Below the pieces are notes generated by a model. It did no database searches. It was not told where the DNA came from and saw only the letters and a list, made by a program, of their open reading frames with translations. The position numbers and the translations under genes are program-made. Shown one piece after another: positions 36,758 through 45,424 of a DNA stretch of 64,000 nt. Source of the stretch: Microbacterium radiodurans (GTDB lineage: Bacteria > Actinomycetota > Actinomycetes > Actinomycetales > Microbacteriaceae). The stretch is from assembly GCF_008710705.1 (NCBI RefSeq), contig NZ_VYRZ01000002.1, forward strand, positions 558,001 through 622,000. Reading direction: 5' to 3'. How positions within the stretch are numbered: position 1 is the first letter of the stretch; every line of letters starts with the position of its first letter.

Positions 36758-36767
36758 ACTCTAGTCT
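36758..36767. promoter_or_regulatory. Interlocked divergent -10 hexamers (hydrolase and DUF3000)
   Basis: Minus-strand TAGAGT (36763-36758) and plus-strand TAGTCT (36762-36767) share two bases. TAGTCT is 6 nt before the GTG of the DUF3000 gene, and TAGAGT is 9 nt before the hydrolase ATG. RNA polymerase cannot occupy both at once, so the two genes should compete. Confidence 0.55.
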
Positions 36768-36773
36768 GACCAC

Positions 36774-37364
36774 GTGGCCGACCACCGTCCTCCTCTCGAT
36801 GCGGCGCCGTTCGACGCCGTCCGGGACGCGGTGCTGACGATGGCGTTCCGCGACGACCTCGTCGTGCGAGAGATCCCCGCACCGAGCGGGATCGCACCCG
36901 AGGCCTTCGCACTCGCCGCCGACGTCCGCCCCGAGGAGCACGCCACGGACTCCCCTTACGGCACCGGGCGCCTGGTCGTGCTGCACGACTCGGCCGAACC
37001 CGACGCGTGGGGCGGAGCCTGGCGCATCGTCGCCTTCGCGCAGGCTCCGCTCGAGCCCGAGATCGGGATCGACCCGCTCCTGGCCGACGTGGCGTGGTCG
37101 TGGCTCATGGACGCGCTCGCCGCTCGTGGAGCGGCCTTCCACTCCGAGTCCGGGACGTCGACGAAGACGCTCTCGACGGGATTCGGCACGCTCGCGGCCG
37201 AGGGAGACGGCGCGCAGATCGAACTGCGTGCGTCGTGGACCCCCGCCGGAGACATCACCGCTCACGTCGATGCCTGGGCGGAACTGACCTGCATGCTCGC
37301 CGGCCTTCCTCCGGGGTCGGAGGGCGTCGCCTCGCTCGGGGGACGCCGGGGGAACCGTGGCTGA
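36774..37364 (+). CDS. DUF3000 family protein
   Basis: 196 residues. The family is found upstream of the RNase D/HRDC gene across actinobacteria; its function is unknown. Conserved-looking segments include GTGRLVVLHDSAEPDAWGG and WRIVAFAQAPLEPEIGIDPL. No signal peptide or membrane helix. GTG start at 36774, 6 nt after TAGTCT, suggesting a leaderless message. RNase D starts inside its 3' end (8-bp overlap), so the two are translationally coupled. Confidence 0.85.
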   Translation: MADHRPPLDAAPFDAVRDAVLTMAFRDDLVVREIPAPSGIAPEAFALAADVRPEEHATDSPYGTGRLVVLHDSAEPDAWGGAWRIVAFAQAPLEPEIGIDPLLADVAWSWLMDALAARGAAFHSESGTSTKTLSTGFGTLAAEGDGAQIELRASWTPAGDITAHVDAWAELTCMLAGLPPGSEGVASLGGRRGNRG

Positions 37365-38553
37365 ATACACCGTCATCGCCGATGACGCCGAGTTCGGGCG
37401 CGCCGTGGCGCAGCTCGCCGGCGGCACCGGTCCCGTCGCCGTCGATGTCGAGCGGGCCTCCGGCTTCCGCTACTCGCAGCGCGCCTATCTGATCCAGGTG
37501 TTTCGGCGCGAGGCGGGCGTCTTCCTGTTCGACCCGCCGGCGATCACCGACTTCGCCCCGCTCCAGGAGGCGATCGGCGACGCCGAGTGGGTGCTGCACG
37601 CGGCGAGCCAGGACCTGCCTTCGCTCCGCGAGGTCGGCCTCGAGCCGCGCGTCATGTTCGACACCGAACTGGCCGCGCGTCTGCTCGGCCACGCCCGCGT
37701 GGGTCTCGGCGCCGTCGTCGAGGACACGCTCGGTATCGTCCTGGCCAAGGCGCATTCGGCGGCGGACTGGTCGACCCGGCCATTGCCGCAGTCGTGGCTC
37801 GAGTACGCCGCTCTCGACGTCGAGCACCTCATCGACGTACGCGACGCCCTCGTCGCCGAGCTCGCAGCGCAAGGCAAGACCGAGTTCGCGGCCGAGGAGT
37901 TCCACGCCGTCCTCGATCGCCCGGTCAAGCCGCCGCGCGAAGATCCCTGGCGGCGCCTGAGCGGGCTGCACACGATCCGCGGCCGGCGCGCTCTGGCCGT
38001 GGCGCGCGCGCTGTGGACGGCGCGCGAGGAGTACGCCCGCGAGCAGGACGTCGCGCCCGGACGCCTCGTCCCCGACCGCGCTCTCGTGGCCGCGCTCGCC
38101 GCCGACCCGAAGACCAAACAGGACCTCGCCCGGGTGAAGGACTTCACGGGTCGGGCGAGCCGCACCCAGCTCGACCGGTGGTGGGCGGCATTCGAGGCCG
38201 GTCGCGCCGAGGAGTCGCTGCCGCCCGACCGCCTCCCCGGCGAGGGCCTTCCTCCCGTGCGGGCGTGGGCGGATCGCAACCCGCCGGCCGATGCCCGGCT
38301 CAAGGCCGCGAAGCCGCTCGTCGAGCAGCGCGCCGAAGAGCTCGGGATGCCGACCGAGAACCTGCTGACCCCTGAGCTGCTGCGCCGGGTGGCGTGGGCC
38401 CCGCCCGCCGACGCTTCCGCGGCCGCCCTCGGCGACGCCCTGCGCGAGCTCGGCGCACGCGAGTGGCAGGTTGCGCAGACCGCACAGCTGATCGCCCAGG
38501 CCTTTGTCGATTCCGTGCATTCGCCCGAGGAGCGCTCCGAGGCCGGTTCGTAG
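37357..38553 (+). CDS. rnd: Ribonuclease D-like 3'-5' exonuclease with HRDC domain
   Basis: 398 residues. A DEDDy exonuclease domain is at the N-terminus: VAVDVERASG (DxE), WVLHAASQDLPSL (second Asp) and YAALDVEHLIDVRD (Tyr and last Asp). An HRDC domain follows at about 205-285. The role is likely 3' trimming of tRNA or other stable RNA. GTG at 37357 overlaps the DUF3000 end. It is followed by the thiolase gene 72 bp later. Confidence 0.92.
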   Translation: MAEYTVIADDAEFGRAVAQLAGGTGPVAVDVERASGFRYSQRAYLIQVFRREAGVFLFDPPAITDFAPLQEAIGDAEWVLHAASQDLPSLREVGLEPRVMFDTELAARLLGHARVGLGAVVEDTLGIVLAKAHSAADWSTRPLPQSWLEYAALDVEHLIDVRDALVAELAAQGKTEFAAEEFHAVLDRPVKPPREDPWRRLSGLHTIRGRRALAVARALWTAREEYAREQDVAPGRLVPDRALVAALAADPKTKQDLARVKDFTGRASRTQLDRWWAAFEAGRAEESLPPDRLPGEGLPPVRAWADRNPPADARLKAAKPLVEQRAEELGMPTENLLTPELLRRVAWAPPADASAAALGDALRELGAREWQVAQTAQLIAQAFVDSVHSPEERSEAGS

Positions 38554-38591
38554 ATTCGACCCAACCGATTTCGCCGCGCTCCGCCGCTCCC

Positions 38592-38597
38592 TAGGCT
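38592..38597 (+). promoter_or_regulatory. Candidate -10 (TAGGCT) of the thiolase-FadJ operon
   Basis: TAGGCT lies 28 nt before the GTG at 38626, so this message should carry a short leader with the SD TTGGAGG. Confidence 0.5.
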
Positions 38598-38625
38598 GGT
38601 TCGGATCCCATCTATTGGAGGCAAA

Positions 38626-39840
38626 GTGGCCGAGATCTCGGACGTCTACTTCATCGACGGAATGCGCACGCCCTTCGGGCGCGCCGGCGAGAAGGGCATG
38701 TACTGGAACACGCGCGCCGACGACCTGGTCGTCAAGACGATCCGCGGCGTGATCGAACGCAATCCCGACGTGCCGCTGGACCGCATCGACGACGTGGCGA
38801 TCGCCGCGACGACGCAGGAAGGCGACCAGGGCCTCACGCTCGGCCGCACCGCGGCCATCCTCGCCGGGCTCCCGCAGAGCGTTCCGGGCTTCGCCATCGA
38901 CCGCATGTGCGCGGGCGCGATGACGAGTGTCACGACCATGGCCGGCTCGATCGGCATGGGCATGTACGACCTCGCGCTCGCGGGCGGCGTCGAGCACATG
39001 GGGCGGCATCCGCTCGGCGGCGGTGATACCGACCCGAACCCCCGGTTCCTCACCGAGAAGCTCGTCAGCCCTGACGCCCTCAACATGGGCATCACGGCCG
39101 AGCGCCTGCACGATCGGTTCCCGGCCCTCACCAAGGAGCGCGCCGACCGCTTCGGCATGCGCAGCCAGCACAAGGCGCAGGCGGCATACGACGCCGGAAA
39201 GCTGCAGCCCGACCTCGTGCCGGTGGCCGTGACCTCGGCCGACGGCGCGTGGGGACTCGCGACCGAGGACGAGGGACGACGCCCCGAGACGACGATGGCG
39301 GGACTCGCGCAGCTGAAGACGCCGTTCCGCCCGCACGGCCGCGTCACCGCCGGCACCTCCTCGCCCCTGACCGACGGCGCGACGATGAGCCTCCTGGCCG
39401 GCTCGCGCGCCGTCACGGAACTCGGCCTCACCCCGAAGATGCGCCTGGTCTCGTTCGCCTTCGCCGGCGTGCAGCCGGAGGTCATGGGCATCGGCCCGAT
39501 CCCGTCGACCGAGAAGGCGCTCGCCCGGGCGGGTCTCTCGATCGACGACATCGGCCTGTTCGAGCTGAACGAGGCCTTCGCCGTGCAGGTGCTCTCGCTC
39601 CTCGACCACTTCGGCATCTCCGACGACGACGAGCGCGTCAACGCGTGGGGCGGTGCCATCGCCGTGGGTCATCCGCTCGCGGCATCCGGAGTGCGCCTGA
39701 TGATCCAGCTCGCGGCGCAGTTCGCGGAGCGTCCCGACGTCCGCTACGGCCTGACCGCGATGTGCGTCGGCCTCGGTCAGGGCGGCTCGGTCATCTGGGA
39801 GAACCCGCACTACACCGGCAAGAAGAAGACCAAGAAGTGA
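38626..39840 (+). CDS. fadI: Acetyl-CoA acyltransferase (thiolase), beta-oxidation beta subunit
   Basis: A 404-residue thiolase. The nucleophilic Cys is in IDRMCAGAMTSV (near residue 93), the catalytic His in NAWGGAIAVGHPLAASG, and the second Cys in AMCVGLGQGGSVI. It cleaves 3-ketoacyl-CoA in the last step of fatty acid beta-oxidation. GTG start with GGAGG 6 nt upstream. fadJ begins 11 bp after its stop, so the two make the trifunctional complex. Confidence 0.94.
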   Translation: MAEISDVYFIDGMRTPFGRAGEKGMYWNTRADDLVVKTIRGVIERNPDVPLDRIDDVAIAATTQEGDQGLTLGRTAAILAGLPQSVPGFAIDRMCAGAMTSVTTMAGSIGMGMYDLALAGGVEHMGRHPLGGGDTDPNPRFLTEKLVSPDALNMGITAERLHDRFPALTKERADRFGMRSQHKAQAAYDAGKLQPDLVPVAVTSADGAWGLATEDEGRRPETTMAGLAQLKTPFRPHGRVTAGTSSPLTDGATMSLLAGSRAVTELGLTPKMRLVSFAFAGVQPEVMGIGPIPSTEKALARAGLSIDDIGLFELNEAFAVQVLSLLDHFGISDDDERVNAWGGAIAVGHPLAASGVRLMIQLAAQFAERPDVRYGLTAMCVGLGQGGSVIWENPHYTGKKKTKK

Positions 39841-39851
39841 GGGATGCCGCT

Positions 39852-41996
39852 ATGGCCTACGACGACATCGACTTCTCGCCCCTCGACGCGCTCGCCGGCG
39901 ACGAGGTCGTCACGCACGCGCTCGTGCGCGACGTCCGGCTCGCCTCGGGGCGCACGCTCGCGCTGATCACGCTCGACAACGGTCGCGACCACACCCGCCC
40001 CAACACCCTGGGGCCGGCGACCCTCGCGGAGCTCGGCGGCGTGCTCGAAACGCTCGCGACGCGCGCTGCGGCCGGCGAGATCGACGCCGTGGGCATCACC
40101 GGCAAGAAGTACATCCTCGCGGCGGGTGCGGACCTCTCGGATGTCTCGCGCCTGCCCTCGCCGGAGATCGCGAAGCTCGTCGCGCAGCGCGGACACCAGG
40201 TGCTGGGGCGGCTCTCCCGGCTCGGCGTGCCCTCGTTCGCCTTCGTCAACGGCCTCACCCTGGGCGGCGGGCTCGAGATCGCACTGAACAGCACGTACCG
40301 CACGGTCGATGCCTCGGCCGCGGCGATCGCTCTCCCCGAGGTGTTCCTCGGATTGATCCCGGGTTGGGGCGGCGCCTACCTCCTGCCGAACCTGATCGGC
40401 ATCGAGAACGCCCTCGAGGTCGTGATCAGCAATCCGCTGAAGCAGAATCGCGTGCTCAAGCCGCAGCAGGCCTTCGACCTCGGCATCATGGACGCGGTGT
40501 TCCCCGCCGTCAGCTACCTCGAGGACTCCCTCCGCTGGGCGGACCGCGTGCTGACGGGCGTCGAGAAGGTCGTCCGCCGCAACGAGCCCGGCAAGATCGA
40601 GCGGCTCACGAAGTGGCCGATCGCGGTCAAGGTCGCTCGCGGCATGCTGGAATCGAAGATCGGCACCGTCCCCGTCGCACCGTACCGCGCCCTCGACCTG
40701 CTCGAGAAGGCACGCGGCGGCAGCCGCGACGAGGCGTTCGCGCGCGAGGACGACACGCTCGCCGAGCTCATCTCGGGCGATCAGTTCGCGGCATCGATGT
40801 ACGCGTTCGATCTCGTGCAGAAGCGTGCGAAGCGCCCCGTCGGCGCCCCCGACAAGGCCCTGGCCAAGAAGGTCACGAAGGTCGGCATCATCGGCGCCGG
40901 ACTCATGGCCAGTCAGTTCGCGCTGCTGTTCGTGCGCAAGCTCCAGGTGCCCGTGCTCATCACCGACCTCGATCAGGCTCGCGTCGACAAGGGGATCGCC
41001 TACATCCACGAGGAGATCGGCAAGCTCGAGGCGAAGGGCCGCCTCGACTCCGACACGGCCGGAAAGCTCCGCTCGCTCATCCACGGCACCGTCGACAAGA
41101 GCGAGTACGCGGACTGCGACTTCGTCATCGAGGCGGTCTTCGAGGAGGTCGGTGTCAAGCAGCAGGTGTTCGGCGAGATCGAGAAGATCATCGCAGAGGA
41201 TGCCATCCTGGCGACGAACACCTCGTCGCTGTCGGTGGAGGAGATCGGGGCGAAGCTCGCACACCCCGAGCGCCTCGTCGGCTTCCACTTCTTCAACCCG
41301 GTGGCCGTCATGCCGCTCATCGAGATCGTGAAGACGCCCGCGACGGCGGACGCCGCCCTCTCGACGGCGTTCGTCGTCGCAAAGGGGCTGGGCAAGAACG
41401 CCGTCCTGACGGCCGATGCGCCGGGCTTCGTCGTCAACCGCCTGCTCGCGAAGGTCATGGGCGAGGCAGCACGCGCCGTCTACGAGGGCACACCGGTCGC
41501 CGATGTCGAGAGGGCGTTCGCGCCCCTCGGGCTGCCGATGGGACCGTTCCAGCTCATCGACCTCGTCGGTTGGAAGGTCGCCGCGCACGTGCAGGACACG
41601 ATGACGGCGGCCTTCCCCGAGCGCTTCTACGCGAACGAGAACTTCCACCGACTCGCGGAGCTGTCCGAGGTCGTCGAGAAGGACAAGGGCGGGCGCGTCA
41701 CCGGCTTCACCAGAGCCGCCGAGAAGATCGCGAAGAAGGCGACGGGCTCGTCGCCGGTCGCGGCCGAGACGATCCTCCAGCGCGTGCAGGACGGTTTGGC
41801 GCAGGAGATCAGGCTCATGCTCGACGAGGGCGTGGTCCCCGAGGTGCAGGACATCGACCTGTGCCTCATCCTCGGCGCCGGCTGGCCGTTCATCGACGGC
41901 GGCGCGTCGCCCTATCTCGACCGCGAGGGCGCGTCCGAGCGGGCGTTCGGCGACACGTTCCACCACCCGCCGATCCGCGGGATCGTGCACCGCTGA
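39852..41996 (+). CDS. fadJ: Bifunctional enoyl-CoA hydratase/3-hydroxyacyl-CoA dehydrogenase (FadJ-like)
   Basis: A 714-residue multifunctional alpha subunit. The N-terminal crotonase half (about 1-300) keeps both catalytic glutamates (LTLGGGLEIALN and IALPEVFLGLIPGWGG). The dehydrogenase half starts at about 340 with KVGIIGAGLMASQFALLF, continues with FVIEAVFEEVGVKQ, and has the catalytic HFFNPVAVMPLIEIVKT. It hydrates enoyl-CoA and oxidises the product, passing it to the thiolase encoded just upstream. ATG at 39852. Confidence 0.94.
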   Translation: MAYDDIDFSPLDALAGDEVVTHALVRDVRLASGRTLALITLDNGRDHTRPNTLGPATLAELGGVLETLATRAAAGEIDAVGITGKKYILAAGADLSDVSRLPSPEIAKLVAQRGHQVLGRLSRLGVPSFAFVNGLTLGGGLEIALNSTYRTVDASAAAIALPEVFLGLIPGWGGAYLLPNLIGIENALEVVISNPLKQNRVLKPQQAFDLGIMDAVFPAVSYLEDSLRWADRVLTGVEKVVRRNEPGKIERLTKWPIAVKVARGMLESKIGTVPVAPYRALDLLEKARGGSRDEAFAREDDTLAELISGDQFAASMYAFDLVQKRAKRPVGAPDKALAKKVTKVGIIGAGLMASQFALLFVRKLQVPVLITDLDQARVDKGIAYIHEEIGKLEAKGRLDSDTAGKLRSLIHGTVDKSEYADCDFVIEAVFEEVGVKQQVFGEIEKIIAEDAILATNTSSLSVEEIGAKLAHPERLVGFHFFNPVAVMPLIEIVKTPATADAALSTAFVVAKGLGKNAVLTADAPGFVVNRLLAKVMGEAARAVYEGTPVADVERAFAPLGLPMGPFQLIDLVGWKVAAHVQDTMTAAFPERFYANENFHRLAELSEVVEKDKGGRVTGFTRAAEKIAKKATGSSPVAAETILQRVQDGLAQEIRLMLDEGVVPEVQDIDLCLILGAGWPFIDGGASPYLDREGASERAFGDTFHHPPIRGIVHR

Positions 41997-42031
41997 CGGG
42001 CGTCGCGGCGCGAGGTCCGCGAGACATCGTC

Positions 42032-42074
42032 TTCGCGCCGGGACCGTGGGCTCGCCCCGCGGTCTCGGCGCGAA
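42032..42074. terminator. Convergent terminator between fadJ and pepN
   Basis: Arms 42032-42046 (TTCGCGCCGGGACCG) and 42060-42074 pair over 15 bp with one G-T pair around a 13-nt loop. It lies in the 116-bp convergent gap. Confidence 0.75.
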
Positions 42075-42112
42075 AGTGCTGTGCCGCGGGTGCGGGGCGG
42101 CAGCGAACGCGG

Positions 42113-44629
42113 TCAGGCGAGCGTGCTCTGGGCGCGCTGGACGCGGTGCGCGCGGGCGAGCGCGTCCTGCTGCTCGACCACGATGCGACGGAGGGCGGCC
42201 GGGGCATCCGGATGCGCCTCGAGCCAGGCGCCGCTCATCGTCAGGTCGTCCCGGAACGGGAAGAGACCGCGCACCAGGCGCCGCGCGATCTCGATGCTGC
42301 GTGAGCCCCAGACGTCCGCGATGCGTGCGTAGTAGTCGGCGTCGAGCGCTGCGATGAGGTCTCGACGACCACCGGAGCGGATGCCGGAGATCGTGGCGTC
42401 GAGTTCGTCGTTCGACAGTGTCCCGTCGCTCCAGGCCGCGGTCCACGCGTCACGGCGGACGCCGGCATCCGGTCGCGCGGCGAGCGCCGCCCGGTGCGCC
42501 AGACGTCCCGTCGACGTGTCGTCGCGGGTCAGCTCGGCGTCGATGTCGGCCTCGGCGGCGGCTCCCGTGGTCGCGAGGGCGAACAGCCAGGCCCAGCGCA
42601 GGTCGGCATCGAGCACGAGCCCGGCCGGTGCGGGGAGGTCGCCCGAGAGGATGCCGCGGAGATCCACAGCCCGCCCGGCGTGCGCCGTCGCAGCGGCCCC
42701 GACGGTCCGCGCCCACACGAGCTGGCCGTCGCTGCCGGGCTCCGCCATGGCGAGGGCGGCCCACGCCGTCTCGAGCCAGCGTGCCGCGACCGCCGTCCGG
42801 CGGTCCGGGGCGACGTAGTGCGCCGCAGCGGCGCCGGCGTGGGCGACCGCGTCGGCGAGGAGGCCGATGTGCGTCTCGGACGTCGCGTGCCGTGCGACGA
42901 TGCCGATGTAGCGCTCGGCACCGAGCTCGCCGTCGCGAGCGGCATTCCACAGCGCCGCCCAGGCGACCGAGCGCGCGAGCGGATCGGCGATCGTCGACAG
43001 GCCGCGCTCGAGCGCATCCGTCGTCGCGACGTCGAGGCGCACCTTCGCGTACGTCCGGTCGTCGTCGTTCGGGATCACCACAGGGATGCCGGCGCCGCCG
43101 CCGGTCCCGCCGGGCAGGGGCGTGCGAGCGCTCGTGAGATCGAGTCCGACCCCGTCGCGCCGCTCGAGTCGACCGTCGTTCTCGGTGTACCGCCCGATCG
43201 TCACACGGTGCGGTCGCGGGTCCGTCAGGACGACCTCCGCATCGCCCCCGCCATCGGGCACGACCGCCAGATCCGACATCCCCGTCGTCAGCAGCCACTC
43301 CCGGCTCCACTCCCGCAGGTCACGGCCCGATTCCTGCTCGAGCGCCCGCAGCAGGTCGTCGAGGGACGTATTGCCGTACGCATGGTCGGCGAAATACCGC
43401 CGGGTGCCCGCGAAGAAGGCGTCCTCGCCGACGTAGGCCACGAGCTGCTTGAGCACCGACGCACCCTTCGCATATGTGATGCCGTCGAAGTTGAGCTTCG
43501 CGGCCTGGAGGTCCGGGATGTCCGCCACGATCGGATGCGTCGTCGGCAGCTGGTCCTGCTCGTAGGCCCACCCTTTCCGCCTGCTCGCGAAGCTCACCCA
43601 GGCGTCGGGATACAGCCCGGTGGCCACCGATGCGTGCGATCCCATGAAGTCGGCGAAGGACTCCTTGAGCCACAGGTCGTCCCACCAGCGCATCGTGACG
43701 AGGTCGCCGAACCACATGTGGGCCATCTCGTGGAGGACGGTGTTGGCGCGCGCGGCGTGCTGCGCGGTCGTCGCGGCGCCGCGGAAGACGTACGACTCCG
43801 TGAAGGTCACGAGGCCCGGGTTCTCCATGGCGCCGAGGTTGTACTCGGGCACGAAGATCTGGTCGTACTTCCCCCACGGGTAGCTCAGACCGAAGGCACC
43901 ACCGAAGTAGTCCAGGCCTCGCCGGGTGATGTCGACGATCTCCTCGGCGTCGAGGTGGTCGGCGAGCGACGAGCGGCAGAGGACGCCGAGCGCCACGGGC
44001 CCCTCGGGCCCGTCCCAGCTCGCGTCGACCCGGTGGTAGGGGCCGGCGGCGACCGCCGTGATGTAGCTGGAGATCGGCGGTGTCTCGGCGAAGCGGACCT
44101 CCACGCCGCGGTCGATCTCGCGTCGATCGGTCTCGACCCCGTTCGACAGCACCTGCCACCCGTGCGGCGCGCGCACCAGCATCCGCCAGCGCGCCTTCAG
44201 GTCGGGCTGCTCGAAGCAGGGGTAGACACGTCGGGCGTCGGCCGGCTCGTACTGGGTGTACAGATAAACAGCCCCGTCGACCGGGTCGACGAAACGGTGC
44301 AGCCCCTCGCCCGAGCGACTGTAGACGCCCTGTGCCTCGATGACGACGACGTTCGCCGCAGCGAGACCGTCGATGCGGATGCGCGCGCCGTCCCATTCCA
44401 CCGGCCGACTCTCGCCGTTCACGGTCACCGCGTCGACGGTCGAACCGAGGAAGTCGACCCAGGTCTCTCCGCCGACGCGCGCATCGAACGAGAGGATCGC
44501 GCGGGTACGGAATGTCGTCTCAGCGGCGCGGGCCGCGTCGCGCACATCGAGGGACACCTCGGCGGTGTGGAGCCGGATCTCGGCTGCACGCCGTTGGGCG
44601 TCGGTACGGGTCAGGTTGTCGCCGGTCAT
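42113..44629 (-). CDS. pepN: Aminopeptidase N (M1 family)
   Basis: An 838-residue zinc metallopeptidase that removes N-terminal residues from peptides. The exopeptidase motif GAMEN and the zinc site HEMAHMWFGDLVTMRWWDDL, with the downstream Glu in WLKESFADFMG, are intact. An ERAP1-like helical C-terminal domain follows, as in actinobacterial PepN. ATG at 44629. It is divergent from a TetR regulator 65 bp away, which may control it (inference). Confidence 0.95.
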   Translation of the reverse strand: MTGDNLTRTDAQRRAAEIRLHTAEVSLDVRDAARAAETTFRTRAILSFDARVGGETWVDFLGSTVDAVTVNGESRPVEWDGARIRIDGLAAANVVVIEAQGVYSRSGEGLHRFVDPVDGAVYLYTQYEPADARRVYPCFEQPDLKARWRMLVRAPHGWQVLSNGVETDRREIDRGVEVRFAETPPISSYITAVAAGPYHRVDASWDGPEGPVALGVLCRSSLADHLDAEEIVDITRRGLDYFGGAFGLSYPWGKYDQIFVPEYNLGAMENPGLVTFTESYVFRGAATTAQHAARANTVLHEMAHMWFGDLVTMRWWDDLWLKESFADFMGSHASVATGLYPDAWVSFASRRKGWAYEQDQLPTTHPIVADIPDLQAAKLNFDGITYAKGASVLKQLVAYVGEDAFFAGTRRYFADHAYGNTSLDDLLRALEQESGRDLREWSREWLLTTGMSDLAVVPDGGGDAEVVLTDPRPHRVTIGRYTENDGRLERRDGVGLDLTSARTPLPGGTGGGAGIPVVIPNDDDRTYAKVRLDVATTDALERGLSTIADPLARSVAWAALWNAARDGELGAERYIGIVARHATSETHIGLLADAVAHAGAAAAHYVAPDRRTAVAARWLETAWAALAMAEPGSDGQLVWARTVGAAATAHAGRAVDLRGILSGDLPAPAGLVLDADLRWAWLFALATTGAAAEADIDAELTRDDTSTGRLAHRAALAARPDAGVRRDAWTAAWSDGTLSNDELDATISGIRSGGRRDLIAALDADYYARIADVWGSRSIEIARRLVRGLFPFRDDLTMSGAWLEAHPDAPAALRRIVVEQQDALARAHRVQRAQSTLA

Positions 44630-44682
44630 CCCGCCATGCTTTCACGCGGGCGCGGAACAGGTGGCCGGGAGTGGCAGTGGGT

Positions 44683-44688
44683 TAGCCT
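44683..44688 (+). promoter_or_regulatory. Candidate -10 (TAGCCT) for the leaderless TetR gene
   Basis: TAGCCT, six nt (CTGAAC), then the ATG at 44695. Confidence 0.6.
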
Positions 44689-44694
44689 CTGAAC

Positions 44695-45414
44695 ATGTTC
44701 AGCACCGCCGAGCCGACCGAGCCGACCGAGCCGACCGAGTCGAAGCGCGACCGCACGCGTGCCCTGATCGTCGCGACGGCACTGCGTTCGTTCCGCGAAC
44801 GAGGCTACGACGCGACCACCATTCGCCGCATCGCATCGGAGGCCGGCGTCTCGGTCGGGACGACGAACTACCACTTCTCGTCGAAGAACGAGCTCGTCCA
44901 GGAGTTCTACCTCCAGGTGCAGCGGGCCCATCGCGCGGCCGCCCTCCCCCGACTCGAGTCGGTGCGCGATCTGAAGGAGAGACTCGCGATCGTCTTCCAT
45001 ACCGGGCTCGACCAACTGACGCCGACGCATGGGCACGCGCCCGAGTTCCTGACGGCCGCCGTCTCGCCCCGGTCGTCGATCAACCCGCTGTCGTCCGAGT
45101 CGAACGCCTCGCTCGTGATCGTGGAGGACCTCTTCCGCACCGCCGTCGACGGTGCCGACCACAAGCTCCCGAGGGACATCGCCGAAGCGCTGCCCGGCGC
45201 GCTCGTGCTCGCGCATCTGCTGCTCGCGATGTACTGGGTCTACGACGATACCGACGACCAGGCGAAGACCCGCCGGTTGCTCGACAAGGGCTTGGCACTG
45301 TTCGCGGTGACACTCCCGCTGACCCGTCTCCCGGTGCTGCGACGGCCGCTGCGGGAGCTCATCGACCTCATCGCGGAGGCGCGCTCCACCTCCCCGACGA
45401 GCGCTGTCGGGTGA
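44695..45414 (+). CDS. TetR/AcrR family transcriptional regulator
   Basis: 239 residues with an N-terminal HTH (about 20-62: ALRSFRERGYDATTIRRIAS and VSVGTTNYHFSSKNELVQEF). The ligand domain is unassigned. Residues about 6-17 are TEPTEPTEPTES, encoded by three perfect 9-bp repeats (gagccgacc, 44710-44736), an in-frame array that could vary in length. Divergent from pepN and convergent with dxs (10-bp gap). Effector unknown. Confidence 0.88.
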   Translation: MFSTAEPTEPTEPTESKRDRTRALIVATALRSFRERGYDATTIRRIASEAGVSVGTTNYHFSSKNELVQEFYLQVQRAHRAAALPRLESVRDLKERLAIVFHTGLDQLTPTHGHAPEFLTAAVSPRSSINPLSSESNASLVIVEDLFRTAVDGADHKLPRDIAEALPGALVLAHLLLAMYWVYDDTDDQAKTRRLLDKGLALFAVTLPLTRLPVLRRPLRELIDLIAEARSTSPTSAVG

Positions 45415-45424
45415 TGGGCGCGGA

